Positions 42,893-52,051 of a DNA stretch of 64,000 bases are shown here, one piece after another. The DNA is from Bradyrhizobium sp. NP1 (GTDB lineage: Bacteria > Pseudomonadota > Alphaproteobacteria > Rhizobiales > Xanthobacteraceae), in contig NZ_CP127385.1 of the NCBI RefSeq assembly GCF_030378205.1, positions 7,418,001 through 7,482,000 on the forward strand, written 5' to 3'. Within the stretch, counting starts at the first letter, position 1, and every line of letters begins with the position of its first letter. Both the position numbers and the translations under genes were made by a program. The notes beneath the pieces were generated by a model. The model made no database searches. It had not been told where the DNA came from and saw nothing but the letters and a program-made list of their open reading frames with translations.

Positions 42893-42971
42893 CTAGCGGA
42901 GCTTTGGATTTGACGTTCGCATAAGGGAAATCGCGGCAAATGGGTAGCGAACGTCAGATCCGCTCCACTAG
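42893..42971. repeat. Palindromic hairpin element, copy 5, between convergent genes
   Basis: Arms CTAGCGGAGC then GGATTTGACGTTCGC, and GCGAACGTCAGATCC then GCTCCACTAG. It starts 12 bases after the SDR stop and ends inside the stop codon of the convergent hydrolase gene: the final CTAG supplies the TAG stop (42968-42970 on the minus strand). The inner GGATTTGAC.TTCGC arm is shared with copy 1 at 3056. Confidence 0.9.
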
Positions 42972-43645
42972 ATCGTCGCGCTCCAGGCCGCGAAGGCATC
43001 GAGGATCTCGGCCATCACCTCTCCATCGCGGCGCCCCGAGCGCACAGGCACGTGGAAGGAATGATCGGCGGCTTCGACCAGATGCAGTGTCGCCTGCGCG
43101 GCGAGCCTCTTCACCACGGGTCTGAGCAGATCGACTTCCGCCAGCTTGTCGCTGGTCCCCTGCAGGAACAGCATCGGAATGTCGATATCGGCGAGATGAT
43201 CGGCGCGCTCGCTCGACGGCTTTCCCGCCGGATGCAGCGGAAAGCCGAAGAAGGCGAGCCCCTGCACGCCTTGGAGCGGCGCCTTGGCCTGGGCCTGCGA
43301 CGTCATCCGCCCGCCGAACGACTTGCCGCCCGCGATCAGCGGCAGGCCTTCGGCGCGGCGCGCGGCCTCCTCGACCGCGGCGCGGACGGTTGCCTGCGCA
43401 AGCGCCGGCGGATCGGGGCGCTTGCTGCCCTTTTCCATATAGGGGAACTGGTAGCGCAGCGTGGCGATGCCGCGCTCGGACAGGCCCGTGGCGACGGCTT
43501 CCATGAACGCATGCGTCATGCCGGCGCCCGCGCCATGCGCGAACACGTAGCAGGCGTGCGGCCGCGGCGGCTGCGTGAAGAGCGCGGAGACGGCGCCGGC
43601 GCGGCCGACATCGATGTGAAGCGATTGCGGATTGTGGTCCTTCAT
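42968..43645 (-). CDS. Alpha/beta hydrolase family protein (KANL3/Tex30-like)
   Basis: 225 residues. Oxyanion-region HGAGAGMTHAFMEAVATGLSERGIATLRYQFPY and nucleophile elbow LIAGGKSFGGRMTS (G-K-S-F-G-G, Ser nucleophile), an Asp in LFLQGTSDKLAEV, and His in ADHSFHVPVRSG. The FAHGAGAGM / GGKSFGGRM pair is characteristic of the small cytoplasmic hydrolases of this group, whose substrates are unknown. Its stop codon lies inside a palindromic repeat. Ends converge with the SDR gene. Confidence 0.9.
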   Translation of the reverse strand: MKDHNPQSLHIDVGRAGAVSALFTQPPRPHACYVFAHGAGAGMTHAFMEAVATGLSERGIATLRYQFPYMEKGSKRPDPPALAQATVRAAVEEAARRAEGLPLIAGGKSFGGRMTSQAQAKAPLQGVQGLAFFGFPLHPAGKPSSERADHLADIDIPMLFLQGTSDKLAEVDLLRPVVKRLAAQATLHLVEAADHSFHVPVRSGRRDGEVMAEILDAFAAWSATI

Positions 43646-43747
43646 GGCGCCAGCATCGCCCGGGCGCAGCCCGCGCGCAATGCGGGATCGGGACGAAAGG
43701 CAGCCCCTCTGCAGGCAAAAATCCAGCGGCGTGAATCGACCCGGCGT

Positions 43748-44425
43748 TCAGCGGCCACTGCGGCCAGCCTTTGGTCGTGCCTTTGGTCGTGCCTTGGCCT
43801 CGCCGGCCGGCCAGGCGCGCATGGCAAGGCGGCCTATTTCGACCAGCTTCTCACGCGACGCCCCGTCGCGCGCCTGCACCGCAAGCCCGCGCGCAACGGC
43901 GCTGTAATAGGCCGCCAGCATGTCGCAGTCGACATCTTTGGACACGTCGCCATCGGCAACGCCCTTGCGGATGCGAACCGCCATCGCGCTTTCCGAAAAG
44001 GCGCGATGCTCGGCCATCATGTCGCGGATGTTCTTCATGCCCGGCGAACAATGCGTGCCCGCGAGCGAGATCATGCAGCCGAGCGGGTGATCGCCGCGGG
44101 TGAACTCTTCCGCGGTCGCCTCGAACAGGAGCGCGAACGCCGTCCTCGCGTCGGTCGAAGGATCATTGAGAATGGCGAAGAACCATTGGCCGGCCCATTC
44201 CAGATAGGACTGGGTGGCCTCGCAATAGAGCGCTTCCTTGCTGCCGAACGAATTGTAGAAGCTGGACGCGCTGATCCCCATCGCGGCGGTCAGGTCGTCG
44301 AACGACGTGCCCTCGTAGCCACGCTCCCAGAACAGCTTCATCGCCTCCTTAAGCGCGATATCGCGGTCGAACACCGCCGGCCGGCCCCGGCCACGTTTGC
44401 TGCCCTGAATTATTTTTGTTGTCAT
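43748..44425 (-). CDS. TetR/AcrR family regulator of the RND efflux operon
   Basis: 225 residues from ATG 44423-44425 (MTTKIIQGSKRGRGRP). N-terminal helix-turn-helix: ALKEAMKLFWERGYEGTSFDDLTAAMGISASSFYNSFGSKEALY. The C-terminus has an Ala/Lys/Arg/Pro direct repeat (AKARPKARPKAGRSGR) coded by a duplicated nine-base unit. Divergent from the RND pump genes, with a symmetric candidate operator between them. Presumed repressor of the pump, relieved by a hydrophobic ligand. Confidence 0.92.
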   Translation of the reverse strand: MTTKIIQGSKRGRGRPAVFDRDIALKEAMKLFWERGYEGTSFDDLTAAMGISASSFYNSFGSKEALYCEATQSYLEWAGQWFFAILNDPSTDARTAFALLFEATAEEFTRGDHPLGCMISLAGTHCSPGMKNIRDMMAEHRAFSESAMAVRIRKGVADGDVSKDVDCDMLAAYYSAVARGLAVQARDGASREKLVEIGRLAMRAWPAGEAKARPKARPKAGRSGR

Positions 44426-44479
44426 CGCTCCAATAATCCTTGAACGGCGCCTCCCCACTTCTATATCCGCCCAACCATA

Positions 44480-44497
44480 TTGGAGTGCCTGCTCCAA
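44480..44497. promoter_or_regulatory. Candidate TetR operator for the RND efflux operon
   Basis: Perfect inverted hexamers TTGGAG (44480-44485) and CTCCAA (44492-44497) around TGCCTG, in the divergent gap. A further CTCCAA half-site lies at 44428-44433, three bases outside the TetR start codon. Spacing and symmetry fit TetR-family binding; autoregulation plus pump control is expected. Confidence 0.6.
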
Positions 44498-44665
44498 ATA
44501 TCAACCCCGGATCAACCAAGAGCGCGACCTTTACCGTCCGAAATGACAAGTGCCCGGCATCACCACCTCGACACGCTGGAGCGGCCGGCGCGTGCGCTTC
44601 GAGACGCAGGCGGCGGTACCGCCGCCGAATTTCAAACAGCATGGCAAGGACTTGTGGACAGCGTC

Positions 44666-45916
44666 ATGGATCAGATCACCGACCCTTCGAAGCTTGAAAG
44701 AGAACCGCTTGACGAACCCGCAGGCCGGCCGCGGCGGCGGACCTGGAGAACGGCCGCGATCGGCGCGGCGGCGGTTCTTGGCCTCGCCGTCGTCTACTTC
44801 GCCGTGGCGCCGCATCGAGGAAGCCAGGCGGTGGCCCTGCCGACGCCGGCGCCGCTGGTGACGGTCAGCCAGCCCTTGCAGCGCGAGGTCGATACCAGGG
44901 TTGGCTTTCTCGGCCAGTTCTCGGCGGTGGACCGGATCGAGCTGCGGGCGCAGGTCGGCGGCACCCTGACCGAGATTCACTTCAAGGATGGTCAGATCGT
45001 TCACAAGGGCGACCTGCTCTTTGTGATCGATCCCCGCCCCTATGAGATCAGGCTCGCGCAGGCGCAAGCGGCGCTGCAGACCGCCACCGCCCGCGTCGCG
45101 CTCGCCAACAACCAGCTTTCTCGCGCGCAGTCGCTTCGGCGCAACGAGTTCGCAACCCAGGAAACGGTCGACCAGCGCACCTCCGATCAGGATGCATCGC
45201 AGGCCGCGGTCGATGACGCCAAGGCGCGCGTGCGCGATACCGAGCTCGACCTCGAATATTGCCGCGTGCGGGCGCCTTTCACCGGCCGCATCGGTGCGCG
45301 CCAGGTTTCGGTCGGAAGCCTGGTCGCGGGCAGCCGTGCCGCCACCAGCCCGACCACCCTTTTGGCCACGCTGGTCTCGCTCGATCCGCTCTATCTCGAC
45401 TTCGACATGAGCGAATCGGATTTCCTCACCTTCTCGCGCGAACGCGCCCGCGAGGCCGGGCCGCTCGCCAACAAGGTGCTGATCGGGCTTTCGGACGAGA
45501 ACAGCTTCACCCGCGAGGGAACGCTCGACTTCATCGACCATTCGCTCGATCGCTCCAGCGGCACGATCCATGCCCGCGCCACGGTGCCCAACCCGGACCT
45601 GTTCCTGGCGCCCGGCCAGTTCGCCAGGCTGCACGTGGCGATCGCACCGCCGGCGCCGGTCTATCTGCTGCCGGACGCCGCTGTCGTGCTCGACCAGTCG
45701 CAGCGCCTGGTGATGACGGTTGCGCCCGACGCCACCGTGAAGCCCAAGATCGTGACGACAGGCGATCTTCGCGGCGGGTTGCGGGTGATCCGGTCCGGCC
45801 TGGAGCCGAACGATCGCGTCATCATCGACGGGCTGGTGCGCGCCACGCCCGGCGCCAAGGTCGCGCCGCAGGACGGCACCATCCGCTATGACGCCGCCGC
45901 CGACCGCCAGGGCTGA
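44666..45916 (+). CDS. RND efflux transporter periplasmic adaptor subunit (membrane fusion protein)
   Basis: 416 residues from ATG 44666 (MDQITDPSKL); GTG 44654 is the alternative. A single N-terminal membrane anchor (TAAIGAAAVLGLAVVYFAV) and no lipobox. Then the lipoyl/barrel-sandwich half (LRAQVGGTLTEIHFKDGQIVHKGDLLFVIDPRPYE), an alpha-hairpin with AQAALQTATARVALANNQLSRAQSL, the second lipoyl half (YCRVRAPFTGRIGARQVSVGSLV) and beta-barrel domain. Connects the inner-membrane pump encoded next to an outer-membrane channel; no TolC-like gene is in the window, so the channel is shared or elsewhere. Confidence 0.93.
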   Translation: MDQITDPSKLEREPLDEPAGRPRRRTWRTAAIGAAAVLGLAVVYFAVAPHRGSQAVALPTPAPLVTVSQPLQREVDTRVGFLGQFSAVDRIELRAQVGGTLTEIHFKDGQIVHKGDLLFVIDPRPYEIRLAQAQAALQTATARVALANNQLSRAQSLRRNEFATQETVDQRTSDQDASQAAVDDAKARVRDTELDLEYCRVRAPFTGRIGARQVSVGSLVAGSRAATSPTTLLATLVSLDPLYLDFDMSESDFLTFSRERAREAGPLANKVLIGLSDENSFTREGTLDFIDHSLDRSSGTIHARATVPNPDLFLAPGQFARLHVAIAPPAPVYLLPDAAVVLDQSQRLVMTVAPDATVKPKIVTTGDLRGGLRVIRSGLEPNDRVIIDGLVRATPGAKVAPQDGTIRYDAAADRQG

Positions 45917-45955
45917 GACCGAGCGCGCAAATGCTGGGCTGAACAGGAGCTTCCC

Positions 45956-48900
45956 GTGACACACAGCTTCATCGACAGGCCGATCTTCGCCACCGTTCTC
46001 AGCGTCTTCGTGACGCTGATCGGGCTCGGCACGCTCGCCATGCTGCCGATCGCGCAATATCCGGAGATCGTGCCGCCGACCGTCCAGATCACCACGAGCT
46101 ATCCGGGCGCGTCCGCGGAGACCGTTTCGCGGACGGTCGCCACGCCGCTCGAGCAGCAGATCAACGGCGTCGAGAACATGCTCTATCTGAGCAGCCAGTC
46201 TACCGGCGACGGCAAGCTCACCGTCACCGTGACGTTCCGGATCGGGACCGACCTCAACGTGGCGCAGATGCTGACGCAGAACCGCGTGCAGGACGCCCTG
46301 CCGCGCCTGCCCGAGGACGTGCAGCGGCTGGGCGTGCAGGTGAGGAAGTCGACGCCGAACATCCTGCTTGCAGTGCACCTCTATTCGCCCGACAGCTCCC
46401 GCGACACCCTCTACATCTCCAACTATGCGACGCTGCATGTGAAGGACGTGCTGGCGCGCCTGCCGGGGGTCGGCGACGTGCAGATCTTTGCCGGCCGCGA
46501 ATACGCCATGCGCATCTGGCTCGACCCCGACAAGGTCGCGGCCCATAATCTGAACGCAAGCGAGGTCCTCGCCGCGCTGCGCGCCCAGAACGTCCAGGTC
46601 TCCGCGGGCGTGCTGAACCAGCCGCCGGTCGCCTCAAAGCAGGCCTATCAGCTCAACGTGCAGACGCTCGGCCGGCTCTCCACGCCCGAGCAGTTCGCCG
46701 CCATCGTCCTGAAGTCGGACAGCGAGGGCCGCGTGACGCGGCTGCGTGACGTCGGCCGGGTCGAGATCGGCGCCGCCGACTACGGCTCGACCGCGTTCAT
46801 GGACCGCGGCCCCGGCATGCCCTTGCTGATTTTCGCCCAGCCGGGCGCCAATTCACTCGCCGTCGAGCGCGAGGTGCTCGACGCCATGCAAACGCTGGTC
46901 AAGGATTTTCCGCCGGGCCTCGACTACAAGGTCATCTACGATCCCACCATCTTCGTCGGCAAATCGGTCGACGAGGTGATCAAGACGATCTTCGTGGCGA
47001 TCCTCTTGGTGGTCGGCGTCGTGTTCCTGTTCCTGCAAAGCTGGCGCGCCGCCATCATTCCGGTCATCGCGATCCCGGTCTCGCTGGTCGGCACCTTCAC
47101 CTTCCTCTACGTCCTCGGAATCTCGTTGAACAACCTGTCGCTGTTCGGCCTCGTGCTGGCGGTCGGCATCGTCGTCGACGACGCCATCGTCGTGGTGGAG
47201 AATGTCGAGCGCAATCTCGAGCGCGGCATGACCCCGGCCGAGGCCGCCCATGTCACCATGAACGAGGTCGGCGGCGCGCTGATCTCGATCGCGCTGACCT
47301 TGTGCGCCGTGTTCGTGCCTTCGGCCTTCCTGTCGGGCATCACGGGACAATTCTTCCGCCAGTTCGCGGTCACGATCGCAGCCTCCACCCTGATCTCCTG
47401 CTTCGTCTCGCTGACCCTGAGCCCTGCGCTGTGCGCGGTGCTGTTCAAGGCGCACGAGCCTGGCCACAAGCCGCGAAGCTCGATGATCGCCCGGCTGGTG
47501 CAAGCGGGCGTCGACCGCTTCAACTTCGGCTTCGAATGGCTGTCGACCAGCTACGGGCGGCTGACGCGGCGCCTGGTGCAGATCACCGGCGTCGTGCTGG
47601 TGGCCTACGCGGCACTGATCGGCTTCGCCGGCTTCCAGTTCGCCCGCGCGCCGACCGGCTTCATTCCGGAGCAGGACCAGGGCTATCTCATCACGGTCGT
47701 GCAGCTTCCGCCCGGCGCGACGCTCGAACGGACCGAGGCCGTGGTCAAGAAGGCGATCGAGATCATCATGTCCACGCCCGGCGTCGAGCATGTGGCGCCT
47801 TTCGCAGGGCTCGACGCAACCACGTTCACCATCGCCTCCAATGCCGGCACGATCTTTTCCGGCTTGCCCTCGCTGTACAATCATGAGGTCGAGGGCCTGA
47901 CTGCGACCAGCGTTCTCGCCGACCTGCGCAAGCGCCTTTCGGTGATCCAGGAAGCCTATGTGCTGACGATCCCGCCGCCGCCGGTGCAGGGCATCGGCAA
48001 TGCCGGCGGCTTCAAGATGATGCTGCAGGATCGCGCCGGGCTCGGCTCGGATGCGCTCGCGAAAGCGGCGCAGGCGCTGGTCGCCGCCGCCAACAAGGAC
48101 CCGAGCTTCGCCGGCGTGTTCACCCTGTTCGGCACGCGCTCGCCGTCGGTCTATGCCGACATCGACCGCGAGAAGGCCGAGAAGGTCGGGCTGACGCCGA
48201 CCGACGTCTTCGCCACCTTGCAGGTCTACCTCGGCTCGCAATATGTCAACGATTTCAACTATCTCGGCCGCACCTACCAGGTCATCGCGCAGGCCGATGG
48301 CTCATTCCGGCAGGATCCGCAGGACATCGCGCGGCTGAAGGCGCGCAACACGTCAGGCGAAATGGTGCCGGTCGGCACGGTGGCGCGGCTCAAATCCGAG
48401 AACGCGCCCTATCGCGTGCCCCGCTACAACCTGTTTCCCGCCGCCGAGGTGATGGGCGTCGCGGCGCCCGGCGTCGCGACCGGCACCGCGCTGCACCGGA
48501 TGGAAGAGCTGGCGCGCGAGGTGCTGCCGCCCGGCATCGGCTTCGAGTGGACCGAGCTTGCTTTCCAGCAGCAACAGCCGGGCACCTCATCCTTGCTGGT
48601 GTTCGGCGCGGCGGCCCTGTTCGTCTTCCTGGTGCTCGCGGCGCAGTATGAGAGCTGGAACCTGCCGCTCGCGGTCGTGATGATCGTTCCGATGTGCCTG
48701 CTCGCCTCGGTGACGGGACTGTTGATGCGCGGCATGCCGATCGACGTGTTGGCCCAGATCGGCTTCGTCGTCCTGGTCGGTCTTGCCGCCAAGAACGCGA
48801 TCCTGATCGTGGAGTTCGCGCGGCAGATCGAAGACGGCGGCGCTACACCCGCGGAAGCCGCCGTGACCGCGGCGCGGACACGGCTGCGGCCCATCCTGAT

Positions 48901-49117
48901 GACGTCGCTCGCCTTCGTGTTCGGCGTCGCGCCGCTCGTGGTGGCGACCGGCGCGGGCTCGGAGATGCGGCAATCGCTGGGCACCGCGGTGTTCGCCGGC
49001 ATGCTGGGCGTCACCGCGTTCGGCCTCCTGTTCACGCCGGCCTTCTACGCCGTCGTGCGCAGGATCAGCCGCAAGAAGCGGCCATCGGAGACAAGAAAGG
49101 TAGCGCAACTCACGTAG
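45956..49117 (+). CDS. RND efflux transporter permease (HAE1 family, AcrB/MexB-like)
   Basis: 1053 residues, full length for the family, from GTG 45956 with CAGGAGC upstream. It starts FIDRPIFATVLSVFVTLIGLGTL, has the proton-relay Asp pair in GLVLAVGIVVDDAIVVVENVERN, the porter-domain phrases TSYPGASAETVSRTVATPLEQQINGVENMLYLSSQS and ATTFTIASNAGTIF, and FIPEQDQGYLITVVQLPPGATLERT at the start of the second half. Twelve membrane segments expected. Drug/H+ antiporter with broad hydrophobic substrates. Operon with the adaptor, 39 bases apart; controlled by the divergent TetR. Confidence 0.96.
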   Translation: MTHSFIDRPIFATVLSVFVTLIGLGTLAMLPIAQYPEIVPPTVQITTSYPGASAETVSRTVATPLEQQINGVENMLYLSSQSTGDGKLTVTVTFRIGTDLNVAQMLTQNRVQDALPRLPEDVQRLGVQVRKSTPNILLAVHLYSPDSSRDTLYISNYATLHVKDVLARLPGVGDVQIFAGREYAMRIWLDPDKVAAHNLNASEVLAALRAQNVQVSAGVLNQPPVASKQAYQLNVQTLGRLSTPEQFAAIVLKSDSEGRVTRLRDVGRVEIGAADYGSTAFMDRGPGMPLLIFAQPGANSLAVEREVLDAMQTLVKDFPPGLDYKVIYDPTIFVGKSVDEVIKTIFVAILLVVGVVFLFLQSWRAAIIPVIAIPVSLVGTFTFLYVLGISLNNLSLFGLVLAVGIVVDDAIVVVENVERNLERGMTPAEAAHVTMNEVGGALISIALTLCAVFVPSAFLSGITGQFFRQFAVTIAASTLISCFVSLTLSPALCAVLFKAHEPGHKPRSSMIARLVQAGVDRFNFGFEWLSTSYGRLTRRLVQITGVVLVAYAALIGFAGFQFARAPTGFIPEQDQGYLITVVQLPPGATLERTEAVVKKAIEIIMSTPGVEHVAPFAGLDATTFTIASNAGTIFSGLPSLYNHEVEGLTATSVLADLRKRLSVIQEAYVLTIPPPPVQGIGNAGGFKMMLQDRAGLGSDALAKAAQALVAAANKDPSFAGVFTLFGTRSPSVYADIDREKAEKVGLTPTDVFATLQVYLGSQYVNDFNYLGRTYQVIAQADGSFRQDPQDIARLKARNTSGEMVPVGTVARLKSENAPYRVPRYNLFPAAEVMGVAAPGVATGTALHRMEELAREVLPPGIGFEWTELAFQQQQPGTSSLLVFGAAALFVFLVLAAQYESWNLPLAVVMIVPMCLLASVTGLLMRGMPIDVLAQIGFVVLVGLAAKNAILIVEFARQIEDGGATPAEAAVTAARTRLRPILMTSLAFVFGVAPLVVATGAGSEMRQSLGTAVFAGMLGVTAFGLLFTPAFYAVVRRISRKKRPSETRKVAQLT

Positions 49118-49443
49118 CCTGGCACTCGACAGTTTAAACCGGGCTGCGTCCTTACGCGCTCGCGTCGAGTTCCAACAGACGCTCAGGTTATGCGGGTTGG
49201 GCTGCCATTGCGACTGGCGACGCAGCGTGGCATCGACAAGCTGCGCAATGCCTGTCGGCGACGGCAAGCATAAGCTGTTTCGCGCTGATCCCGCCCCTGC
49301 GGCGCTTTCTCTGCGACGCCTCATGAAGCGAAGCGGTCGGCGCGCCGTCGTGCCGATCGGCGGTCTCGATGCAACCTCCCTGCGAAATCTTTTGCATGGA
49401 AATCCGGCAACGCATCTGCCGCCAACGTCACGCAAGCCGCATG
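49118..49443. other. Gap between convergent genes, no gene seen
   Basis: About 325 bases after the RND permease stop. No ORF with a ribosome site or motif, and no clear hairpin of the families seen elsewhere, in contrast to the other convergent gaps. Confidence 0.45.
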
Positions 49444-50268
49444 TCAGCGCAACGAGAGGCGTCTGCCGAATTCATTCGTAACGCCCCGACTGAATCGCAG
49501 GGGCGGAAATCCCGTCATGCGCTTGAACTCCTTCGTGAAATGGGATTGATCGTGGTAATGGTCGTAAATCTCTTGCGCGAACGCATCGTATGGCCGCTTC
49601 TGCGCCCAAATTTGATAGAACTTTTGAAAGCGGAAAATTTCGGCGATCGTTTTCGGGGCCACGCCCACATGGTGCTTAAAAAGCAGTCCCAGGTAACGCC
49701 GCGAGTAGCCTGTGGTTTGCTCCAGATCGGAGACTGATGTCCTTCCGCTGCTAGCCCTCAGCGCGGCTACACAAAATTCTACGACGGGGTTCTGCTCCTT
49801 GTTCCTCTGCAAGAGCCGCAGCAACTGCGTTTGAATGAAGTCGACCTTTTCATCGGCTCCTTTCAAGTCGTGTACCTTGTCCATGACTTGCCGTCCCCAC
49901 TTGCCGAGCAGCGCATCAACGGCCAGGTGGCGGTTCGTCGTTTCGGCCATCGGCACGCCGAAGATTGGAAAGGCGCCGCACGGGTGAAAATCAATGCCGA
50001 CGATACCGGTCTTTTTGGGCTGGGTGCGGAGGAAGGCGGGGCCATCTCTAACGCCGACGAAATAGACGCCTTTCTCCCGGCCTTCCTCGACCTGTCCGTT
50101 GGCAGTCGAAATCATGGAGTTTTCGTACGGGATTATAAGCCGTGCGCAACCGTTGGGCGCCGATACGGTCCTGTCTTCGGGCGGCAGGCCAGAGTCGCTC
50201 TCGAATATCCACACGGCTTCGACGTGTGCACCGAGCTCGGGTCGTGGTCTAGCAAACGCAACCTTCAT
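49444..50268 (-). CDS. AraC family transcriptional regulator
   Basis: 274 residues. C-terminal AraC DNA-binding domain with two helix-turn-helix units: SDLEQTTGYSRRYLGLLFKHHVGVAPKTIAEIFRFQKFYQIW and AFAQEIYDHYHDQSHFTKEFKRMTGFPPLRF (the second carrying the conserved D-x-S-H-F pattern). The N-terminal ~150 residues (LGAHVEAVWIFESDSGLPPEDRTVSAPNGCARLIIPYEN) form the sensor type found with this class (DUF6597-like). Ligand unknown. Divergent from the DJ-1/PfpI gene about 740 bases away. Confidence 0.9.
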   Translation of the reverse strand: MKVAFARPRPELGAHVEAVWIFESDSGLPPEDRTVSAPNGCARLIIPYENSMISTANGQVEEGREKGVYFVGVRDGPAFLRTQPKKTGIVGIDFHPCGAFPIFGVPMAETTNRHLAVDALLGKWGRQVMDKVHDLKGADEKVDFIQTQLLRLLQRNKEQNPVVEFCVAALRASSGRTSVSDLEQTTGYSRRYLGLLFKHHVGVAPKTIAEIFRFQKFYQIWAQKRPYDAFAQEIYDHYHDQSHFTKEFKRMTGFPPLRFSRGVTNEFGRRLSLR

Positions 50269-50470
50269 GCAAGCAACCCGTCAAACTCCCCGCGCTTCAT
50301 CTGGAGTTGCCGCAACACGAATGTCGCATCTCTATCTCGCTAGACTTCGTTGGGCACAACTTCCTTGTCTTCGGCGGCCCTTGTTGGCAGCCTTGAACAT
50401 CCTATCCACGTGATAAGGAACCAGATAGCCAGCCGTCAAGCAACAACGTCGATTTCGCCGTTGTCCAGTC

Positions 50471-50541
50471 CTCGTGTCCGCCCCCGACGCTTGTATCCCT
50501 TTGCAGCGGGCCTCTTACAAGCGTCGGGAGCGGGACACGAG
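50471..50541. repeat. Palindromic hairpin element, copy 6
   Basis: Arms CTCGTGTCC.CCCCGACGCTTGTA and TACAAGCGTCGGGAGCGGGACACGAG. Same end type as copy 3 (GTGTCC / GGACAC) but with an unrelated inner stem (GACGCTTGTA). Confidence 0.85.
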
Positions 50542-50546
50542 CGCTC

Positions 50547-50620
50547 CACGTGGCTTGGGATTTGACGTTCCCATGAACGACTCGCCGCCCTGGCGATAGG
50601 AACGTCAAGTCCGCCACACG
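50547..50620. repeat. Palindromic hairpin element, copy 7
   Basis: Arms CGTGGCTTGGGATTTGACGTTCC and GGAACGTCAAGTCCGCCACACG. Inner arm GATTTGACGTTC is shared with copies 1 and 5. Only six bases separate it from copy 6. The 50269-51011 gap otherwise shows no supported gene. Confidence 0.85.
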
Positions 50621-51011
50621 CGCCCGGCACGGAATTTCCCATTCTTACAATACGTCGCCGCTCGAACTTGCAAGCATGATCAGCCCTTGGACGACCGGCA
50701 TGCCGAAGAGCAGACGATAGTTGGGCTCTCGCACCAATCGGAATGGGATGGGAGGACTTGTCGGCGGGCGGATCCGCCGGCGCAACGCATCTTGGACCAC
50801 TTGAGGACGTCACTTTTTATGTGGGCATGGACGCCAGGGACCGGCGCACATCGTCGCGCGCGAGCGGCGACGCCCGTGCCTTACGGTAACCTGATCGATG
50901 CGCCGGAGCATGAGTGCGTACAGGAGCGGCCTGTCCGTGGCCGGCGCGTCCAGGGCAGCGGATCAATGCGTGACCTTGTCAGGCATCAGCAAAAGCAAAT
51001 GGAGCATCAAA

Positions 51012-51794
51012 ATGGGCGAGAGGCTTGGTCACGAAGACGTCAATCCAGTCGATCCTCGTCGGCCGAAGCGAATTGCGATCGTTATTTCGAACCCAGCGAC
51101 CTCGACCAATACAGGATGGCCGGTTGGGTTCTGGTGGAGCGAGCTTGCGCACACCTTCTACATGTTCATCGAGAGGGGATACGAGATCGAGGTCTTCAGC
51201 CCCAACGGCGGTCCGTGCAAAGCTGACGTGATGAGCGATCCACGTGACGCCAGCCGCTGGTCGGCCGGCGACCTCATCTCCATGGGTTTCATCCATACCC
51301 CGGAATATGCGCAACTGGTTGAGCAGACACGCCCGGCGCATGAAATCGACCTCGAAAAGTTCGACGCGATCGTCGTTGCGGGTGGACAAGGGCCTATGTT
51401 CACCTTCGAGCAGGCAAAGGGTCTCCACGAAAAGTTCGTCGCCTTCTATGAGGCGGGCAAGGTCGCCGCTGCATTGTGCCACGGCACCGCCATCCTGCGG
51501 TATGCGAGGCTGAGGGACGGAACGCCGCTTGTCCGGGGCAAGATCTTCACGGGCTTCTCCAACATGGAAGAGGACGACGCGGATGAAAAGAGCTGGGTGA
51601 TGGGAGCGCTGCCGCGAGGTGAGCGCATCATGCCGTGGCGCATCGAGGACGAAGTCAGGAAGCTCGGAGGGATCTACACGCAAGGCGGTCTTTGGCGCAG
51701 CTACGCGGTCCGCGACGGAAACCTTATTACCGGCCAGCAGCAGTTCTCCGGTGGGGAAGTCGGCAGGTTGGTGGTGGAGGCTCTTGGAGGCTAA
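51012..51794 (+). CDS. Type 1 glutamine amidotransferase-like / DJ-1/PfpI family protein
   Basis: 260 residues from ATG 51012 (MGERLGHEDV) with GGAGC seven bases upstream. Fold features: IAIVISNPATSTNTGWPVGFWWSELAHTFYMFIERGYEIEVFSPNGG, catalytic-loop VVAGGQGPMFTF, nucleophile elbow VAALCHGTAIL (Cys-His-Gly), and FTGFSNMEEDDADE. The GFWWSELAHTFYMF and ALCHGTA phrases place it near the large DJ-1/PfpI group that includes Hsp31-like glyoxalase III/chaperone proteins. True activity unknown. Divergent from an AraC regulator. Confidence 0.9.
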   Translation: MGERLGHEDVNPVDPRRPKRIAIVISNPATSTNTGWPVGFWWSELAHTFYMFIERGYEIEVFSPNGGPCKADVMSDPRDASRWSAGDLISMGFIHTPEYAQLVEQTRPAHEIDLEKFDAIVVAGGQGPMFTFEQAKGLHEKFVAFYEAGKVAAALCHGTAILRYARLRDGTPLVRGKIFTGFSNMEEDDADEKSWVMGALPRGERIMPWRIEDEVRKLGGIYTQGGLWRSYAVRDGNLITGQQQFSGGEVGRLVVEALGG

Positions 51795-51961
51795 CCGCCG
51801 ATTTGCCGGACCCGGAATAGATCCAGAAGTATTTGGAATCGATTGCTGCGCAGCCGCACTCGTGATCGTGGCGGCCGGATACGTCATATCCGATGACCTG
51901 TCCGAACAAGTCTGTGGCTGGCCCGGTGCTATTGTGGCAAGCTCGGTGCGACTTCCTCATG

Positions 51962-52039
51962 CTAGTGTGGCGGTTCAGAAGTCCGCATCATTGTCGCCGC
52001 GCGCTCGTCATGCGGACTTCTGAACCAAAGCCACACTAG
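51962..52039. repeat. Palindromic hairpin element, copy 8 (inverted copy of 3346-3421)
   Basis: CTAGTGTGGC then GGTTCAGAAGTCCGCAT, and ATGCGGACTTCTGAACC then GCCACACTAG. Reverse-complemented, it matches copy 4 at most positions; differences cluster in the loop. Perfect CTAG at both ends. Confidence 0.92.
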
Positions 52040-52051
52040 ATCAATAAGCTG

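Noticed and set aside
44531..46546. Long minus-strand frame opposite the RND adaptor and permease
   Set aside because: Shadow frame over two strongly supported genes.
50687..51226. Plus-strand frame across the start of the DJ-1/PfpI gene
   Set aside because: Out of frame with the supported gene and without motifs.
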